A stretch of DNA of 64,000 nucleotides from DATIUV01 sp049322755. GTDB lineage: Bacteria > Pseudomonadota > Gammaproteobacteria > Burkholderiales > UBA6910. Under the pieces are notes generated by a model. The model searched no databases. It was given only the letters and a program-made list of their open reading frames with translations, and was not told the DNA's origin. Shown here in pieces: positions 50,901 to 58,355 of this stretch. How positions within the stretch are numbered: position 1 is the stretch's first letter; the number at the start of each line of letters is the position of its first letter. Made by a program: the position numbers and the translations under genes. The stretch spans positions 1 to 64,000 of the forward strand of contig JBMOQX010000005.1 of NCBI GenBank assembly GCA_049322755.1, given 5' to 3'.

Positions 50901-51532
50901 AGCACGGCGAACGCCAGCAGGGCGTTCGGGACGGCCGTCGGCACGGACGTGTCCTCGGTGCCGGAGGTGATGGTATTCGAATTCTGGAACGACCCGTTTG
51001 TCGCCGGGAGCTGGCTCGACGACGTCGCGTTGAGAATCGGATCCACCGGGTCGACGCCGCCGAAGCGGGCCATCTGGCCCAACATCACGTTGCAGCCGGC
51101 GCCGGTCTTGGAGACGGTCAGGTTGTCGTTGCCGCTGCTGTCGGCGATCCGCCAGTAGATCGCGGCCTGGTAGCCGGCCACCGGATTGTCGGCGAACAGG
51201 GTGTTCCAGCCGGCCGATGGTGTCAGCGTCGCCGAGTCCCTGGAAACCACCCCCGCGACGAGCAGATCGCCCACCGCGCCGCCGGGAACCGGCGGTGCAA
51301 TCGAGGACGGGCAGCCGGAGGACACGTTGGGGGCTCGGTTCACGAAACCGCCCGCGGTGGGTGCGGGAAGGTCACCGGTGAACCCGACACCCGCCTGGGA
51401 TGCCGCGCGAAAGGTGACCGCGCCGAGGGCCGGCGCCGCGGGGCAGGCCAGCATCCCCGCCAGCAGCATCGCTGCCCACCCGCGCTGCGATCCAAACCCT
51501 GCTCGCGTCATGCGATCCATGCTCTCATCCAC
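47906..51532 (-). CDS. mshQ: MshQ-like giant surface protein (DUF6701)
   Basis: 1208 residues with a signal peptide (AAMLLAGMLACPAAPALG). The first half contains two related modules, each with a GDLLVAGVV- or DDVMIASIVV-type strand, a PSAGW or PPAGW motif, a FGGVDPVDPI or FSGVDTANPI motif and an ending FALRPGG or LALRPGA. An Ig-like domain follows (VTAVDSIGNPVTSYTGTVVLSTS). The C-terminal third matches DUF6701 of MshQ proteins, ending GLYKGGSQIIYRRESY. Position after mshP supports MshQ. It probably sits at the pilus tip or on the surface as an adhesin; the ligand is unknown. Translation may start four codons later, at the second ATG. Confidence 0.88.
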   Translation of the reverse strand: MDESMDRMTRAGFGSQRGWAAMLLAGMLACPAAPALGAVTFRAASQAGVGFTGDLPAPTAGGFVNRAPNVSSGCPSSIAPPVPGGAVGDLLVAGVVSRDSATLTPSAGWNTLFADNPVAGYQAAIYWRIADSSGNDNLTVSKTGAGCNVMLGQMARFGGVDPVDPILNATSSSQLPATNGSFQNSNTITSGTEDTSVPTAVPNALLAFAVLIGDNNGTGAPAGFTELFDSGTGTGSDAQVSLKYQSPTGAGPKGPFAINKGGGSDPNHGVLFALRPGGLTINVPAGTQADDVMIASIVVRPANMLITPPAGWTLVRLINQPAGGGTGGAGQVQATYYRVATAAEPASYTWRFYGGVSNGAAGGILSFSGVDTANPIDAEGGNVTPFSVNHTANSVTTTVADTMLVSAHAMNSADTWTPPGGMTEAVDVASQPLNAVGATIEINYELRTSAGATGSRTARVANFADNGTAQLLALRPGASIAGFQFSLGGAAASTCSPKRVTVTAVDSIGNPVTSYTGTVVLSTSTGRGGWALVAGGGLFTEAGTANDGAAIYSFVAGDLGSVTLDLSNPSADDLTITARDSVIPAAVSTSAQVNFRDNAFVITATDALGNVPVAGRLHLLRAQLWQRDPTTGNCQIATTYNGTKALDAWLSLDPDHPAGATLPQIGTLALPSTVPAPDPVSNNLTTLNFVNGEVTFTLATGDVGKFALNLRDDTRDFASGVDILGASPTLTVRPFALAVGDVRQGGNTSSSNPGPGGAAFARAGSTFEATVAAYRWSAAADSDGNGVPDAAATLAQVSGAGTTPSFNWLTTLAGAAPITPAGGVLGAFAGGPLGPATPYPFTAGGVGVTNLSYAEVGSFTLTVQTADFLNTPGVTLSSANGLARVYTAAGTPSAVVGRFIPDHLTAGGSTLLNRSGAGCSPASTYTYLDEAMTLGFVLTARNAGGGVTQNYATASGFAKLDPAVPGQLGLGAKDGTTNLSGRLDVASSSGSFSAGAASVAVDLGVTRASPDVPDGPYNALKLGVAPQDGDGVQLLAAALDLDVDGAGGADHQEVAQTAVRFGRLRLGSAFGSELLELPLALSVQYWNGVGFVVHGDDSCTSLASANVVLSNHQRNLSPGETAVVPAPTLSVVAGVGNLRLSAPGAGNNGAVDLRVNLTAEGKSYLRGRWNETDEDANPATAYDDDPSARASFGLYKGGSQIIYRRESY

Positions 51533-51628
51533 CGGTGACGCCTTCCGTTTGGCAAGTTTCGAGCCAAGGCCTGTTACGCGATAGGCTGCACCTGCATCGG
51601 TATCGGTTCGCTCGGCGCCGATACCGTG

Positions 51629-52084
51629 TCATTGGCTCACGGTCCCCCGCAGTTCCCGCTCCAGGTAGCGCGGGCCGGGGTTCGCTGCGGGGTTGGGGCA
51701 TGGCGGCGCGTTGCAGGCGTTGGCCACGATGCGATAGAGGTTCACCGGCGTGCCCAGCTCGTCGGCGGCGAAAGCGGTGCACTGGACCGTCACGGTATAG
51801 GCGTTCAGCGTGCCGCCGAAGGCGAGGATCTGCGTCGGGGCGCAGCTGCCGTTGCGCGTCGCCTGGTAGATCCCCCACTCGAGACCGCTTCTTGCCGCGT
51901 GGTAGGCGCGACCGCTCTGCACGTCCAGCGCACCAGCGGTCTGCTGCAGCCCGAACACGGTCACCAGAAAGGCGCCGAGCGCCGCCAGCACGACGACCAG
52001 GAACACCGCGGTGACGATGCCCACGCCGCGCTGACGGCGCGGTGACGAAGCAGCCTCAGGGCTGATTGACGACATGGACCGCAT
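51629..52084 (-). CDS. mshP: MshP-like minor pilin without Glu5
   Basis: 151 residues (or 148 from the second ATG). A basic leader RRQRG is followed by the hydrophobic VGIVTAVFLVVVLAALGAFLVTVFG, a prepilin-like N-terminus in which the +5 position is Thr rather than Glu. The remaining domain has three or more cysteines (GSCAP, VQCTAF, NACNAPPCPNP). Pilins lacking Glu5 are usually tip components, like GspK or PilX. The 5' end overlaps mshO by about 29 bp. Confidence 0.82.
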   Translation of the reverse strand: MRSMSSISPEAASSPRRQRGVGIVTAVFLVVVLAALGAFLVTVFGLQQTAGALDVQSGRAYHAARSGLEWGIYQATRNGSCAPTQILAFGGTLNAYTVTVQCTAFAADELGTPVNLYRIVANACNAPPCPNPAANPGPRYLERELRGTVSQ

Positions 52085-52862
52085 GGTAGAGGGTCACCGA
52101 TTCGTCCAGTCGGGTCAGGGTGAGCCGTACCGTCACCAGACCCGCCCGCTGGGCCACCACCGCGGCGTCGTAGGTGATCGCGCAAGCGCTGACACCGGCG
52201 GCGAGGAGCGCGCTGGAGCCGCCCGCCGGCGGCGCCGGCTGGGCCGCGGCAATGGCATAGTTCCAGTGGCGGCGCAGGGTTCCGGCTGCGGGGTCGCATT
52301 CATAGGTCACGGGGTAGGACACCACCTGGAAGCGCCGCGCCGGCGACGCGAACGGAAACTTGAACGGCGCGATCTGCAGCGCGGTCAGGGGCGTGCCGGT
52401 GGCGCTGGTGGCCGCGCTGCGGTTGTCGGCCGCGTAGGCGTCGGCGCCGGGGATGCCCAGATTGAACACCACCACCTGGTTCTGCTCGCCGGCCGCCAGC
52501 GTGACCGCCGGCCCCAGCACATCGAACGACCCGTCGGCGGCGGCGAAATCCAGCACGTCGCCGGCGCCCAGATTGTCCACTTCGACGCGGTAGCGGCCGC
52601 CGCCGCTGGTCTGCAGGAACTCGAGGTAGGTGCGGCCGCCGACTGTGGTCACCCGCGCGCTGTTGGGCAGCGCGAGCCGCAGGTCCCGTGCCATGCGCCG
52701 CAGGGCGCCGTCGGCGATGTCGATCAGCTCGGCGCGGCGGGTGGCGTCGACGTAGCCCTGCACCGGCACCCGGACGAAGACCGCCACCATGGCCGCGACG
52801 ATGCCGAGGATCGCCACCACGGCGATCAGTTCCACCAGCGTGAAGCCGCGGCACCGGCTCAC
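52056..52862 (-). CDS. mshO: MshO-like minor pilin
   Basis: 268 residues with a GTG start overlapping the mshD stop. The N-terminus is a type IV prepilin: MSRCRG then FTLVELIAVVAILGIVAAM, with Glu at +5 after the predicted cleavage. The long C-terminal domain includes SYPVTYECDPAAGTLRRHW and GVSACAITYDA. Order mshC-D-O-P matches Vibrio and Shewanella loci. It is likely part of the pilus initiation/tip complex. Confidence 0.85.
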   Translation of the reverse strand: MSRCRGFTLVELIAVVAILGIVAAMVAVFVRVPVQGYVDATRRAELIDIADGALRRMARDLRLALPNSARVTTVGGRTYLEFLQTSGGGRYRVEVDNLGAGDVLDFAAADGSFDVLGPAVTLAAGEQNQVVVFNLGIPGADAYAADNRSAATSATGTPLTALQIAPFKFPFASPARRFQVVSYPVTYECDPAAGTLRRHWNYAIAAAQPAPPAGGSSALLAAGVSACAITYDAAVVAQRAGLVTVRLTLTRLDESVTLYHAVHVVNQP

Positions 52863-53479
52863 GGCACCTCCGCCGGCGCGAACTGCGCCCGGTAGCCGTC
52901 CAGGACGACGCGGGCGTCGCCCGGACCGGTGACGGTGACGGTGATCCGCAGGAGCTCCGAGGCGGGGATTCCGCCAACGCTCTCCTGCACCACGCTGATG
53001 GTGGCGCGGTACGCGTCCAGGCCGGGTATCGCGCCGGCCGTGATGTCCCGGATTCCCGGCGGCGCCGCCAGCGCGGTGTCGAAGCCGTGGTAGTCGTTCA
53101 CGTTGTCGAACGGCGCCGTCGCCGAGTACCGGGTCTCCCCGGCCTCCGGGCCGATCGCCTCCGGCGTCGCGCAGTCGCCCGGACCGGTGGCGGTGGCCGC
53201 CGCCGGGTCGTCCGGATCGCACCAGGTGAACGGCATCAGCGCCACCTCCTCGAGCAGCGACTCGGCGATCGCCAGCGCCTGCTTCTGGGGCAGCGGATCG
53301 CTGGAGCGCTGGGTGGTGAACTGCAGCACGCCCAGCACGCCCGCCACCGCCACCGCGACGATGGCGATGAACACCACCAGCTCCACCAGGGTAAAGCCGC
53401 CGGCCCGGCGGGTCACGCGGGAGCGATCGGGGCGCGAGGCGTGGGAAAAAGTAACGCGGCCGGGATCACGAGTGGACAT
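52859..53479 (-). CDS. mshD: MshD-like minor pilin
   Basis: 206 residues. A long basic leader ends at Gly28 and is followed by FTLVELVVFIAIVAVAVAGVLGVL, Glu at +5. A later segment, AIAESLLEEVALMPFTWCDPDDP, is typical of MshD/PilV-type minor pilins. The 5' end overlaps the mshC stop by 14 bp. It probably assembles with MshO and MshP. Confidence 0.86.
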   Translation of the reverse strand: MSTRDPGRVTFSHASRPDRSRVTRRAGGFTLVELVVFIAIVAVAVAGVLGVLQFTTQRSSDPLPQKQALAIAESLLEEVALMPFTWCDPDDPAAATATGPGDCATPEAIGPEAGETRYSATAPFDNVNDYHGFDTALAAPPGIRDITAGAIPGLDAYRATISVVQESVGGIPASELLRITVTVTGPGDARVVLDGYRAQFAPAEVP

Positions 53480-53891
53480 AGCCGGTTTCCGGCTCGATCA
53501 CGATCACCCGTGGCACGTCGCCGGTCACGTTGATGCTGGCGCCGGCGCCGGGGCGCCCGAGCGGGTCGAAGCTCACCGTGGCGGCGGGCGCGAGCCCGAT
53601 TCCCGATGGCGCGGCGACCGCCAGCGCACCGCCCCGGGCCGGATCGGTGAGCGGCGCGGCGCAGGCGGCGTCGTAGCAGGCCTCGACGCCGCCCGCGGTG
53701 ACGCGCACGAACACCGTCCGCCGCTGCGCCACCGCGGTCTTCTGCGCGAAGCGGATCACCGACAGCGCCTGGTCGTGGAAACCCCGAGCGTCGAAGCCGG
53801 TGCGGTCGAACAGCCGCGGCGCCGCCACCACCGCCAGCGCCAGCAGCACCGCGACCACCACGACCAGTTCGATCAGGGTGAAGCCGCGCAT
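53466..53891 (-). CDS. mshC: MshC-like minor pilin
   Basis: 141 residues. The prepilin leader is only three residues (MRG), then FTLIELVVVVAVLLALAVVAAPRLF with Glu at +5. GFHDQALSVIRFAQKTAVAQRR is the FimT/GspH-like alpha-helix, and a Cys pair (CYDAAC) may form a disulfide. It follows mshA by 76 bp and overlaps mshD. Confidence 0.86.
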   Translation of the reverse strand: MRGFTLIELVVVVAVLLALAVVAAPRLFDRTGFDARGFHDQALSVIRFAQKTAVAQRRTVFVRVTAGGVEACYDAACAAPLTDPARGGALAVAAPSGIGLAPAATVSFDPLGRPGAGASINVTGDVPRVIVIEPETGYVHS

Positions 53892-53967
53892 GGCCCCGAA
53901 TCCGTCGGCCGCCAGTCGGCCGGCCCGGCCCCAGGCGGAATCCGCACCGGCAATGGCCTATTCCGGA

Positions 53968-54405
53968 TCAGCAGCCGCCCGTCGACGTCGTTGCCTGGCC
54001 AGTAGCCGGATCGTAAGACACCTGGCAGGTGCCGCTGCCGCCGTTGACCGGCCGGAACGTCGTCGGCGAGCCGTACGTCGGCGTAAACGAACCGTCGAAA
54101 CCCGGCTGCAGCGCAGTCCCGATGCCGGCTGCCGCGCCAGTGGGAATGCCGTCCGGCGCCGACACCGCCACGTTCACGCCGGAGGCGATTGTCACCGTCG
54201 TGGCGGCCGTCGAGCCGACTGCCAGGTACTTCGCCTGAACCAGCGCCACCGCCGAGCGGACGGCGCCAGCCATGCCTTCCACCGCTGCCCGGCGCGCATC
54301 CGTCTGCAGGTTGACGAACCGCGGCAGCGCGGTGGCCGCCAGGATGCCGAGAATCACGATCACGACCACCAGCTCGATCAGGGTGAACCCCCCTTGCTGC
54401 TTCAT
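53968..54405 (-). CDS. mshA: MshA-like major pilin
   Basis: 145 residues. MKQQGG then FTLIELVVVIVILGILAATALPRFVNLQTDARRA is a classic class IVa prepilin; cleavage follows Gly6 and Glu is at +5. Cys127 and Cys145 define a C-terminal disulfide loop containing a Thr/Ser-rich end (TGQATTSTGG). I chose this ATG because AAGGAG lies 6 bases upstream; another ATG six bases earlier is too close to it. Likely the main pilus subunit. It is separated from mshB by 98 bp, room for its own promoter or processing site. Confidence 0.88.
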   Translation of the reverse strand: MKQQGGFTLIELVVVIVILGILAATALPRFVNLQTDARRAAVEGMAGAVRSAVALVQAKYLAVGSTAATTVTIASGVNVAVSAPDGIPTGAAAGIGTALQPGFDGSFTPTYGSPTTFRPVNGGSGTCQVSYDPATGQATTSTGGC

Positions 54406-54503
54406 TGCCATCTCCTTTCGTTCAGGCTTGTTCAAGAAAGAACCTTTTCAGACTCGCCGGCCGGAACCGGGGCCCGGCGGGTGTCCGGAATTCGACGCAT
54501 CCA

Positions 54504-55001
54504 TCAACACGCGTTCACGTTCAGGCTGATGGTGGGCGAGCCCCCGGGAGGCGCCTCGACATACGTGATCGTGCATTGCCCCGGAGTGCCTCCATTGATG
54601 TCGATGGTGAGGGTGTTGGCGGCCCGCGCGAGCGTCACCTCTTCCGCCGAGGTGAACTGGGCCGCCAGCAGGATGCCGCCAGGCGGCAATGGAGACCCCG
54701 GAGGAGGTACGACCAACGTATCGGAAGCCGACGGATAGCCGTTCACCATTTCGATCGGCACGCCTTCCATGTCCACGGTACCGCCCGTGGGCGTGCACGC
54801 GCCGCCCACGTTGGCGAGGCAGCCGGCGTGGGCCAGCGCCGCCGCCGAGCGCACCGCCCCATAGAGCCCCTGGGCCTTGGCCTCCCGCGCCTTGACCTGC
54901 AGCGCCAGGAAGCGGGGCAACGCCACGGCCGCCAGGATGGCGATCACCGTGATCACGATGATCAGCTCGATGAGGGTGAAGCCCCGTTCGCTATGTTTCA
55001 T
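54504..55001 (-). CDS. mshB: MshB-like pilin
   Basis: 165 residues from MKHSERG, then FTLIELIIVITVIAILAAVALPRFLALQ with Glu at +5. Four cysteines (GCLAN, GGACTP, GQCTITY, NVNAC) suggest two disulfides. Located between the small gene in the mshF position and mshA, as mshB is in Vibrio. It could be a minor pilin or a second major pilin; the sequence does not decide. Confidence 0.85.
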   Translation of the reverse strand: MKHSERGFTLIELIIVITVIAILAAVALPRFLALQVKAREAKAQGLYGAVRSAAALAHAGCLANVGGACTPTGGTVDMEGVPIEMVNGYPSASDTLVVPPPGSPLPPGGILLAAQFTSAEEVTLARAANTLTIDINGGTPGQCTITYVEAPPGGSPTISLNVNAC

Positions 55002-55036
55002 GACCGACTCCTGTCCGCAAATCCCGTGCCAGTATT

Positions 55037-55186
55037 TCAAAACCATTTGTAAGGGGTCATCAGCCGCAGCGTCGCCCACTCCACCTCGCCCTCCACCTGG
55101 ACCGGCCGGGTAAGCAGCGTCGCCTGCCAGCGCTCCAGGATCAGTTCGCCGACCCTGAGCCGCAGCCCCACGGAAGGCCTCGCCAT
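55037..55186 (-). CDS. Unassigned 49-codon gene in the mshF position
   Basis: A 49-residue open frame fills the gap between mshG (20 bp upstream) and mshB (36 bp downstream). It starts MARPSVGLRLRVGELILERW, has an acidic middle (VEGEVEW) and ends LMTPYKWF. It has no membrane segment or signal peptide, and no good ribosome-binding site is visible. In Vibrio-type loci mshF, a much larger gene, occupies this place. It may be a shortened MshF, an unrelated small protein, or a non-coding leader of mshB. Confidence 0.45.
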   Translation of the reverse strand: MARPSVGLRLRVGELILERWQATLLTRPVQVEGEVEWATLRLMTPYKWF

Positions 55187-55205
55187 GGGCGCCGAAAGGT
55201 CGGCT

Positions 55206-56435
55206 TTATTGCCGCTGGAACGCTGCCCGGCCCAAGTCCCAGATCGGCAGGAACACGCCCAGCGCCAGGACCAGTACCAGGACGCCGAGCGCGATGATCA
55301 GGATCGGCTCGATCTGGTCGCTCAGGGTCTTCAGCTCGTACTCCACCTCCCGCTGGTACATGTCGGCGATCTCCTGCATCAAGTCGTCCAGCGCTCCCGA
55401 GTCCTCGCCCACCTTGATCATCTGCAGCACCACCGGCGTGAACACCTGGGCCTGCAGCGCCGCGCGCAGCAGGCTCTCGCCCCGCTCGACGCTCCGGCGC
55501 ATGCCGTCCACCTGGCGCGTGACGTAGGCGTTGTCGGCCACCTGGCTCACCAGCGTCAGGCCTTGCGCCACCGGCACGCCGCTGCGCAGGGCAAGGGCGA
55601 GGCTGCGGGTGACCCGCGCAAGAGTGGCCTTGTGCACGATCTTGCCCGCCACCGGGATGCGCAGTTTGTAGCGGTCCCAGGTCAGGCGGCCGGCCTCGGT
55701 GCGCACCCACACGCGCGTCGCCACCACGGCCGCGATCAGCGCCGCGAGCATCGCCGGCCAGTAGGCCACCATGAAGCTGGAAAAGCCGATCAGCAACTGG
55801 GTGAGGAACGGCAGTTCGGCCTTGAAGCCGGCGTAGACCCTGGCGAACGCCGGTATCACGAACAGGTTGATGATGACGGTGGCGAGCGCCATGGTGAGCA
55901 GTACGAACGCCGGGTAGCGCAGCGCCGACTTCACCTGGTCGCGCATGAATTTCTGGAATTCCAGGTGATGGAACATCCGCAGGAAGGTCTCCTCCAGGCG
56001 GCCGGTCTGCTCGCCCACGTGCACCATGGCGACGTAGAACGGCGAGAACACCGATTCCTGCCGCGCCAGCGCCACCGACAGCTCGCGCCCGGCGTCCAGA
56101 TTCTCCCGCAGGCTCTTCAGCACCGCCTTGAACGCCGGATTGCCGGTGGATTCCTGCAGTCCCAGCAGCGCCTGCAGGATGGGCACGCCCGCCTTCAGCA
56201 GGGTGAACATCTGGCGGCTGAACAGCAGCAGGTCGGTGTGGCGGACCCGCTCGGCGAACAGCGCGAACCGGCGCCGCCCGCCGCCAGCGCGGCGTCCCGG
56301 CGCCGGCGCGATGTCCACCGGCACGACGCCGCTGCCCGCAAGCTGGGTTGCCACCGCCGCGCTGTCGGCGCCTTCCAGCACGCCGCTCACCAGCTGCCCG
56401 GCGCGGTCGCGGCCGCGGTAGGAGAAGGTCGGCAT
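55206..56435 (-). CDS. mshG: MshG, inner-membrane platform protein (PilC/GspF family)
   Basis: 409 residues with two GspF domains. The N-terminal MPTFSYRGRDRAGQLVSGVLEGADSAAVATQL is followed by LLLFSRQMFTLLKAGVPILQALLGLQES and a helix pair (YPAFVLLTMALATVIINLFVIPAFARVY), then the second repeat (THKATLARVTRSLALALRSGVPVAQGL) and a last helix (PILIIALGVLVLVLALGVFLPIWDLGRA). It is rotated by the ATPase MshE to extrude pilins. It starts 33 bp after mshE. Confidence 0.95.
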   Translation of the reverse strand: MPTFSYRGRDRAGQLVSGVLEGADSAAVATQLAGSGVVPVDIAPAPGRRAGGGRRRFALFAERVRHTDLLLFSRQMFTLLKAGVPILQALLGLQESTGNPAFKAVLKSLRENLDAGRELSVALARQESVFSPFYVAMVHVGEQTGRLEETFLRMFHHLEFQKFMRDQVKSALRYPAFVLLTMALATVIINLFVIPAFARVYAGFKAELPFLTQLLIGFSSFMVAYWPAMLAALIAAVVATRVWVRTEAGRLTWDRYKLRIPVAGKIVHKATLARVTRSLALALRSGVPVAQGLTLVSQVADNAYVTRQVDGMRRSVERGESLLRAALQAQVFTPVVLQMIKVGEDSGALDDLMQEIADMYQREVEYELKTLSDQIEPILIIALGVLVLVLALGVFLPIWDLGRAAFQRQ

Positions 56436-56468
56436 CGCCCGCTATCCCGTCGCCGCCGATCGGCCCAC

Positions 56469-58166
56469 TCAGTCCTCCTGCAGGCTCGACACGCGCATCG
56501 CCTCGACCGCCGTGGTGCGCCCGGCGAGCGCCAGCTGCGCCGCGTGATGGCGCAGGTTGCGGCCGCCGATCTGGCGACGCGCCGCATCGAGGAACGCGCC
56601 GGAATCGCCCCGCCCCAGCGGATCCACCACCGCCTTGGTCATTTCCAGCATCTCATAGACGCCGGTGCGCCCCAGGTAGCCGGTGCCGTTGCAGCGTGAG
56701 CAGCCGCGGCCCTTCAGAAACCGCGCCCCGGCGCCGCTCGCGCCGCTGTGGGCGAGCCATTCCAGTTCCTGCGGCGCCGGCCCGTAAGGCTCCGCGCAGT
56801 TGTCGCAATTGAGCCGCAGCAGCCGCTGCGCCAGGACCAGATGCAGCGACATCGCCACCATGTAGGCCGGCGCCCCCATGTCCAGCAGGCGCATCGGCGT
56901 GGTCAGGGCATCGTTGGTGTGCAGCGTCGAGAGCACGATGTGGCCGGTGATGGCGGCCCGCAGGCCGGTCTCCACCGTGCCCTGGTCGCGCATCTCGCCC
57001 ACCAGGATCACGTCCGGGTCCTGGCGCAGGGCCGAGCGCAGCACCCGGCCGAAGGTGAGGTCGATCTTCTCGTGCACCTGCACCTGGTTGATGCCCGGCA
57101 GCCGGTACTCGACCGGATCTTCCACGGTGATGATCTTCAGATGCGGGGTGTTGATCTCGCGCAGCAGTGCGTAGAGGGTCGTGGTCTTGCCGCTGCCGGT
57201 GGGGCCGGTGACCAGCACCATGCCGGTGGGTCGGTGCACCACCGTGCGCAGGCGCTCCACCATCTCCGGCAGCATGCCGAGATTGTCCAGCGCGATCAGC
57301 CCCTGGCTCTGGTTCAGCAGGCGCAGCACCACCGACTCGCCATACTGGGTCGGCATGGTGGAAACGCGCACGTCGATGCTGTTGCCGCGCACCTTGATGT
57401 TGAAACGGCCGTCGTGGGGCAGGCGCCGCTCGGCGATGTCCAGCCCGGACATGAGCTTCAGGCGCAGCGCCACCGCCGTCGCGATCTTCAGGTCCGCCTC
57501 GGTCTGCAGGTGCAGCACGCCGTCGATGCGGAAGCGGATCTGGAGTTTCTGCTCCTGGGGCTCGATGTGGATGTCGGAAGCGCGTACCTGGACCGCGTCC
57601 TCGAACACGGTCTGCAGCAGCCTCACCACCGGCGCGTCCTCGGTGCCGACGCCGATGCCCAGCGCCGCCAGGTCGAGCCCGACGTCGCCCACCTCGTCCT
57701 TCAGCGCCTCGGCGAGAGAGGTGATCTCGTCGGTGCGGCGGTAGACGCGGTCGATCAACTCCAGCGCCTGACTTTCGGTCACCACCGCCAGGTCGACGCC
57801 GCGCTGGACGATGCGGCCGATCTCATCGAATGCGAACAGATCGGTGGGATCCGCCATGCCCACCTTGACCGCGCCGCCGTCCTCGGCCAGCGCGACCGCC
57901 CGGAATCGCCGGGCGTAAACCTCGGGCAGCAGTTGCGCCACGTCCGGACGAACCTCGTAATGGCGCAGGTCGATGAACGGCACGCGCAACTGCCGCGCCA
58001 GGGCCTTGGAGATCTCGTCCTCGGAGACGAAGCCCAACTCCACGAGCACACGCCCCAGCTTGCGGCCGGTGCGCTTCTGGTCCTCCAGTGCCTGGGCCAA
58101 CTGCTCCTCGGAGATCAGTTGCTGCTCGACGAGCAGCTGGCCCAGACGAACTCTTTGAGGCCGCAT
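56469..58166 (-). CDS. mshE: MshE, pilus extension ATPase with c-di-GMP domain
   Basis: 565 residues. The N-terminus holds two MshEN half-sites: RLGQLLVEQQLISEEQLAQA (residues 7-26) and KLGRVLVELGFVSEDEISKA (36-55) followed by PFIDL; these bind c-di-GMP in characterised MshE proteins. In the first, Gln replaces the usual Gly of the LVxxG turn. The PilB/GspE ATPase core has Walker A GPTGSGKT (321-328), Walker B with GEMRD (390-394), His boxes around TGHIVLSTLHTNDA, and a tetracysteine zinc motif (CDNC 454-457, CSRC). It is the first gene of the E-Q block. Confidence 0.95.
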   Translation of the reverse strand: MRPQRVRLGQLLVEQQLISEEQLAQALEDQKRTGRKLGRVLVELGFVSEDEISKALARQLRVPFIDLRHYEVRPDVAQLLPEVYARRFRAVALAEDGGAVKVGMADPTDLFAFDEIGRIVQRGVDLAVVTESQALELIDRVYRRTDEITSLAEALKDEVGDVGLDLAALGIGVGTEDAPVVRLLQTVFEDAVQVRASDIHIEPQEQKLQIRFRIDGVLHLQTEADLKIATAVALRLKLMSGLDIAERRLPHDGRFNIKVRGNSIDVRVSTMPTQYGESVVLRLLNQSQGLIALDNLGMLPEMVERLRTVVHRPTGMVLVTGPTGSGKTTTLYALLREINTPHLKIITVEDPVEYRLPGINQVQVHEKIDLTFGRVLRSALRQDPDVILVGEMRDQGTVETGLRAAITGHIVLSTLHTNDALTTPMRLLDMGAPAYMVAMSLHLVLAQRLLRLNCDNCAEPYGPAPQELEWLAHSGASGAGARFLKGRGCSRCNGTGYLGRTGVYEMLEMTKAVVDPLGRGDSGAFLDAARRQIGGRNLRHHAAQLALAGRTTAVEAMRVSSLQED

Positions 58167-58355
58167 GGCGAGTTCTTTGCGTGATTTCGTGTAAATTTTT
58201 AAATATAGCGTCTATGCCAATGATAAATGGATAAAAAAAAATTACAAGCCTTGGAGAATTACGGTAGCTCCACGCCATCCTGTTCCAGCGTGGAGTTCCG
58301 AGCGGCGCGGGACGGGATCGCGACCCCCTGCCGGGGGCGCCGGTCCCGCCGGGAG
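58167..58355. promoter_or_regulatory. AT-rich leader upstream of mshE
   Basis: Bases 58186-58260 form the most AT-rich patch of the window, including nine consecutive A (plus strand) near 58231 and, on the minus strand, TATATTTAAAAATTTACA. A -10-like TATATT is present, but a well-placed -35 was not found. This must contain the promoter of the mshE-Q block. The remainder up to the gpsA stop has a GC hairpin (CCCCC-GGCA-GGGGG on the minus strand) without a T-run. Confidence 0.5.

Noticed and set aside
49565..51538. A 657-codon open frame on the plus strand
   Set aside because: Antisense to mshQ; the mshQ frame has a signal peptide and recognisable domains, this one has none.
58186..58230. Possible sigma-54 promoter before mshE (TGGCA on the minus strand)
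   Set aside because: The GC of the -12 element lies at the wrong distance (GG to GC spacing too short) and the rest of the consensus is missing.
58225..58245. Run of nine A read as a T-run of a terminator after gpsA
   Set aside because: It lies upstream of mshE, more than 100 bp past the gpsA stop, and no hairpin precedes it on the minus strand.
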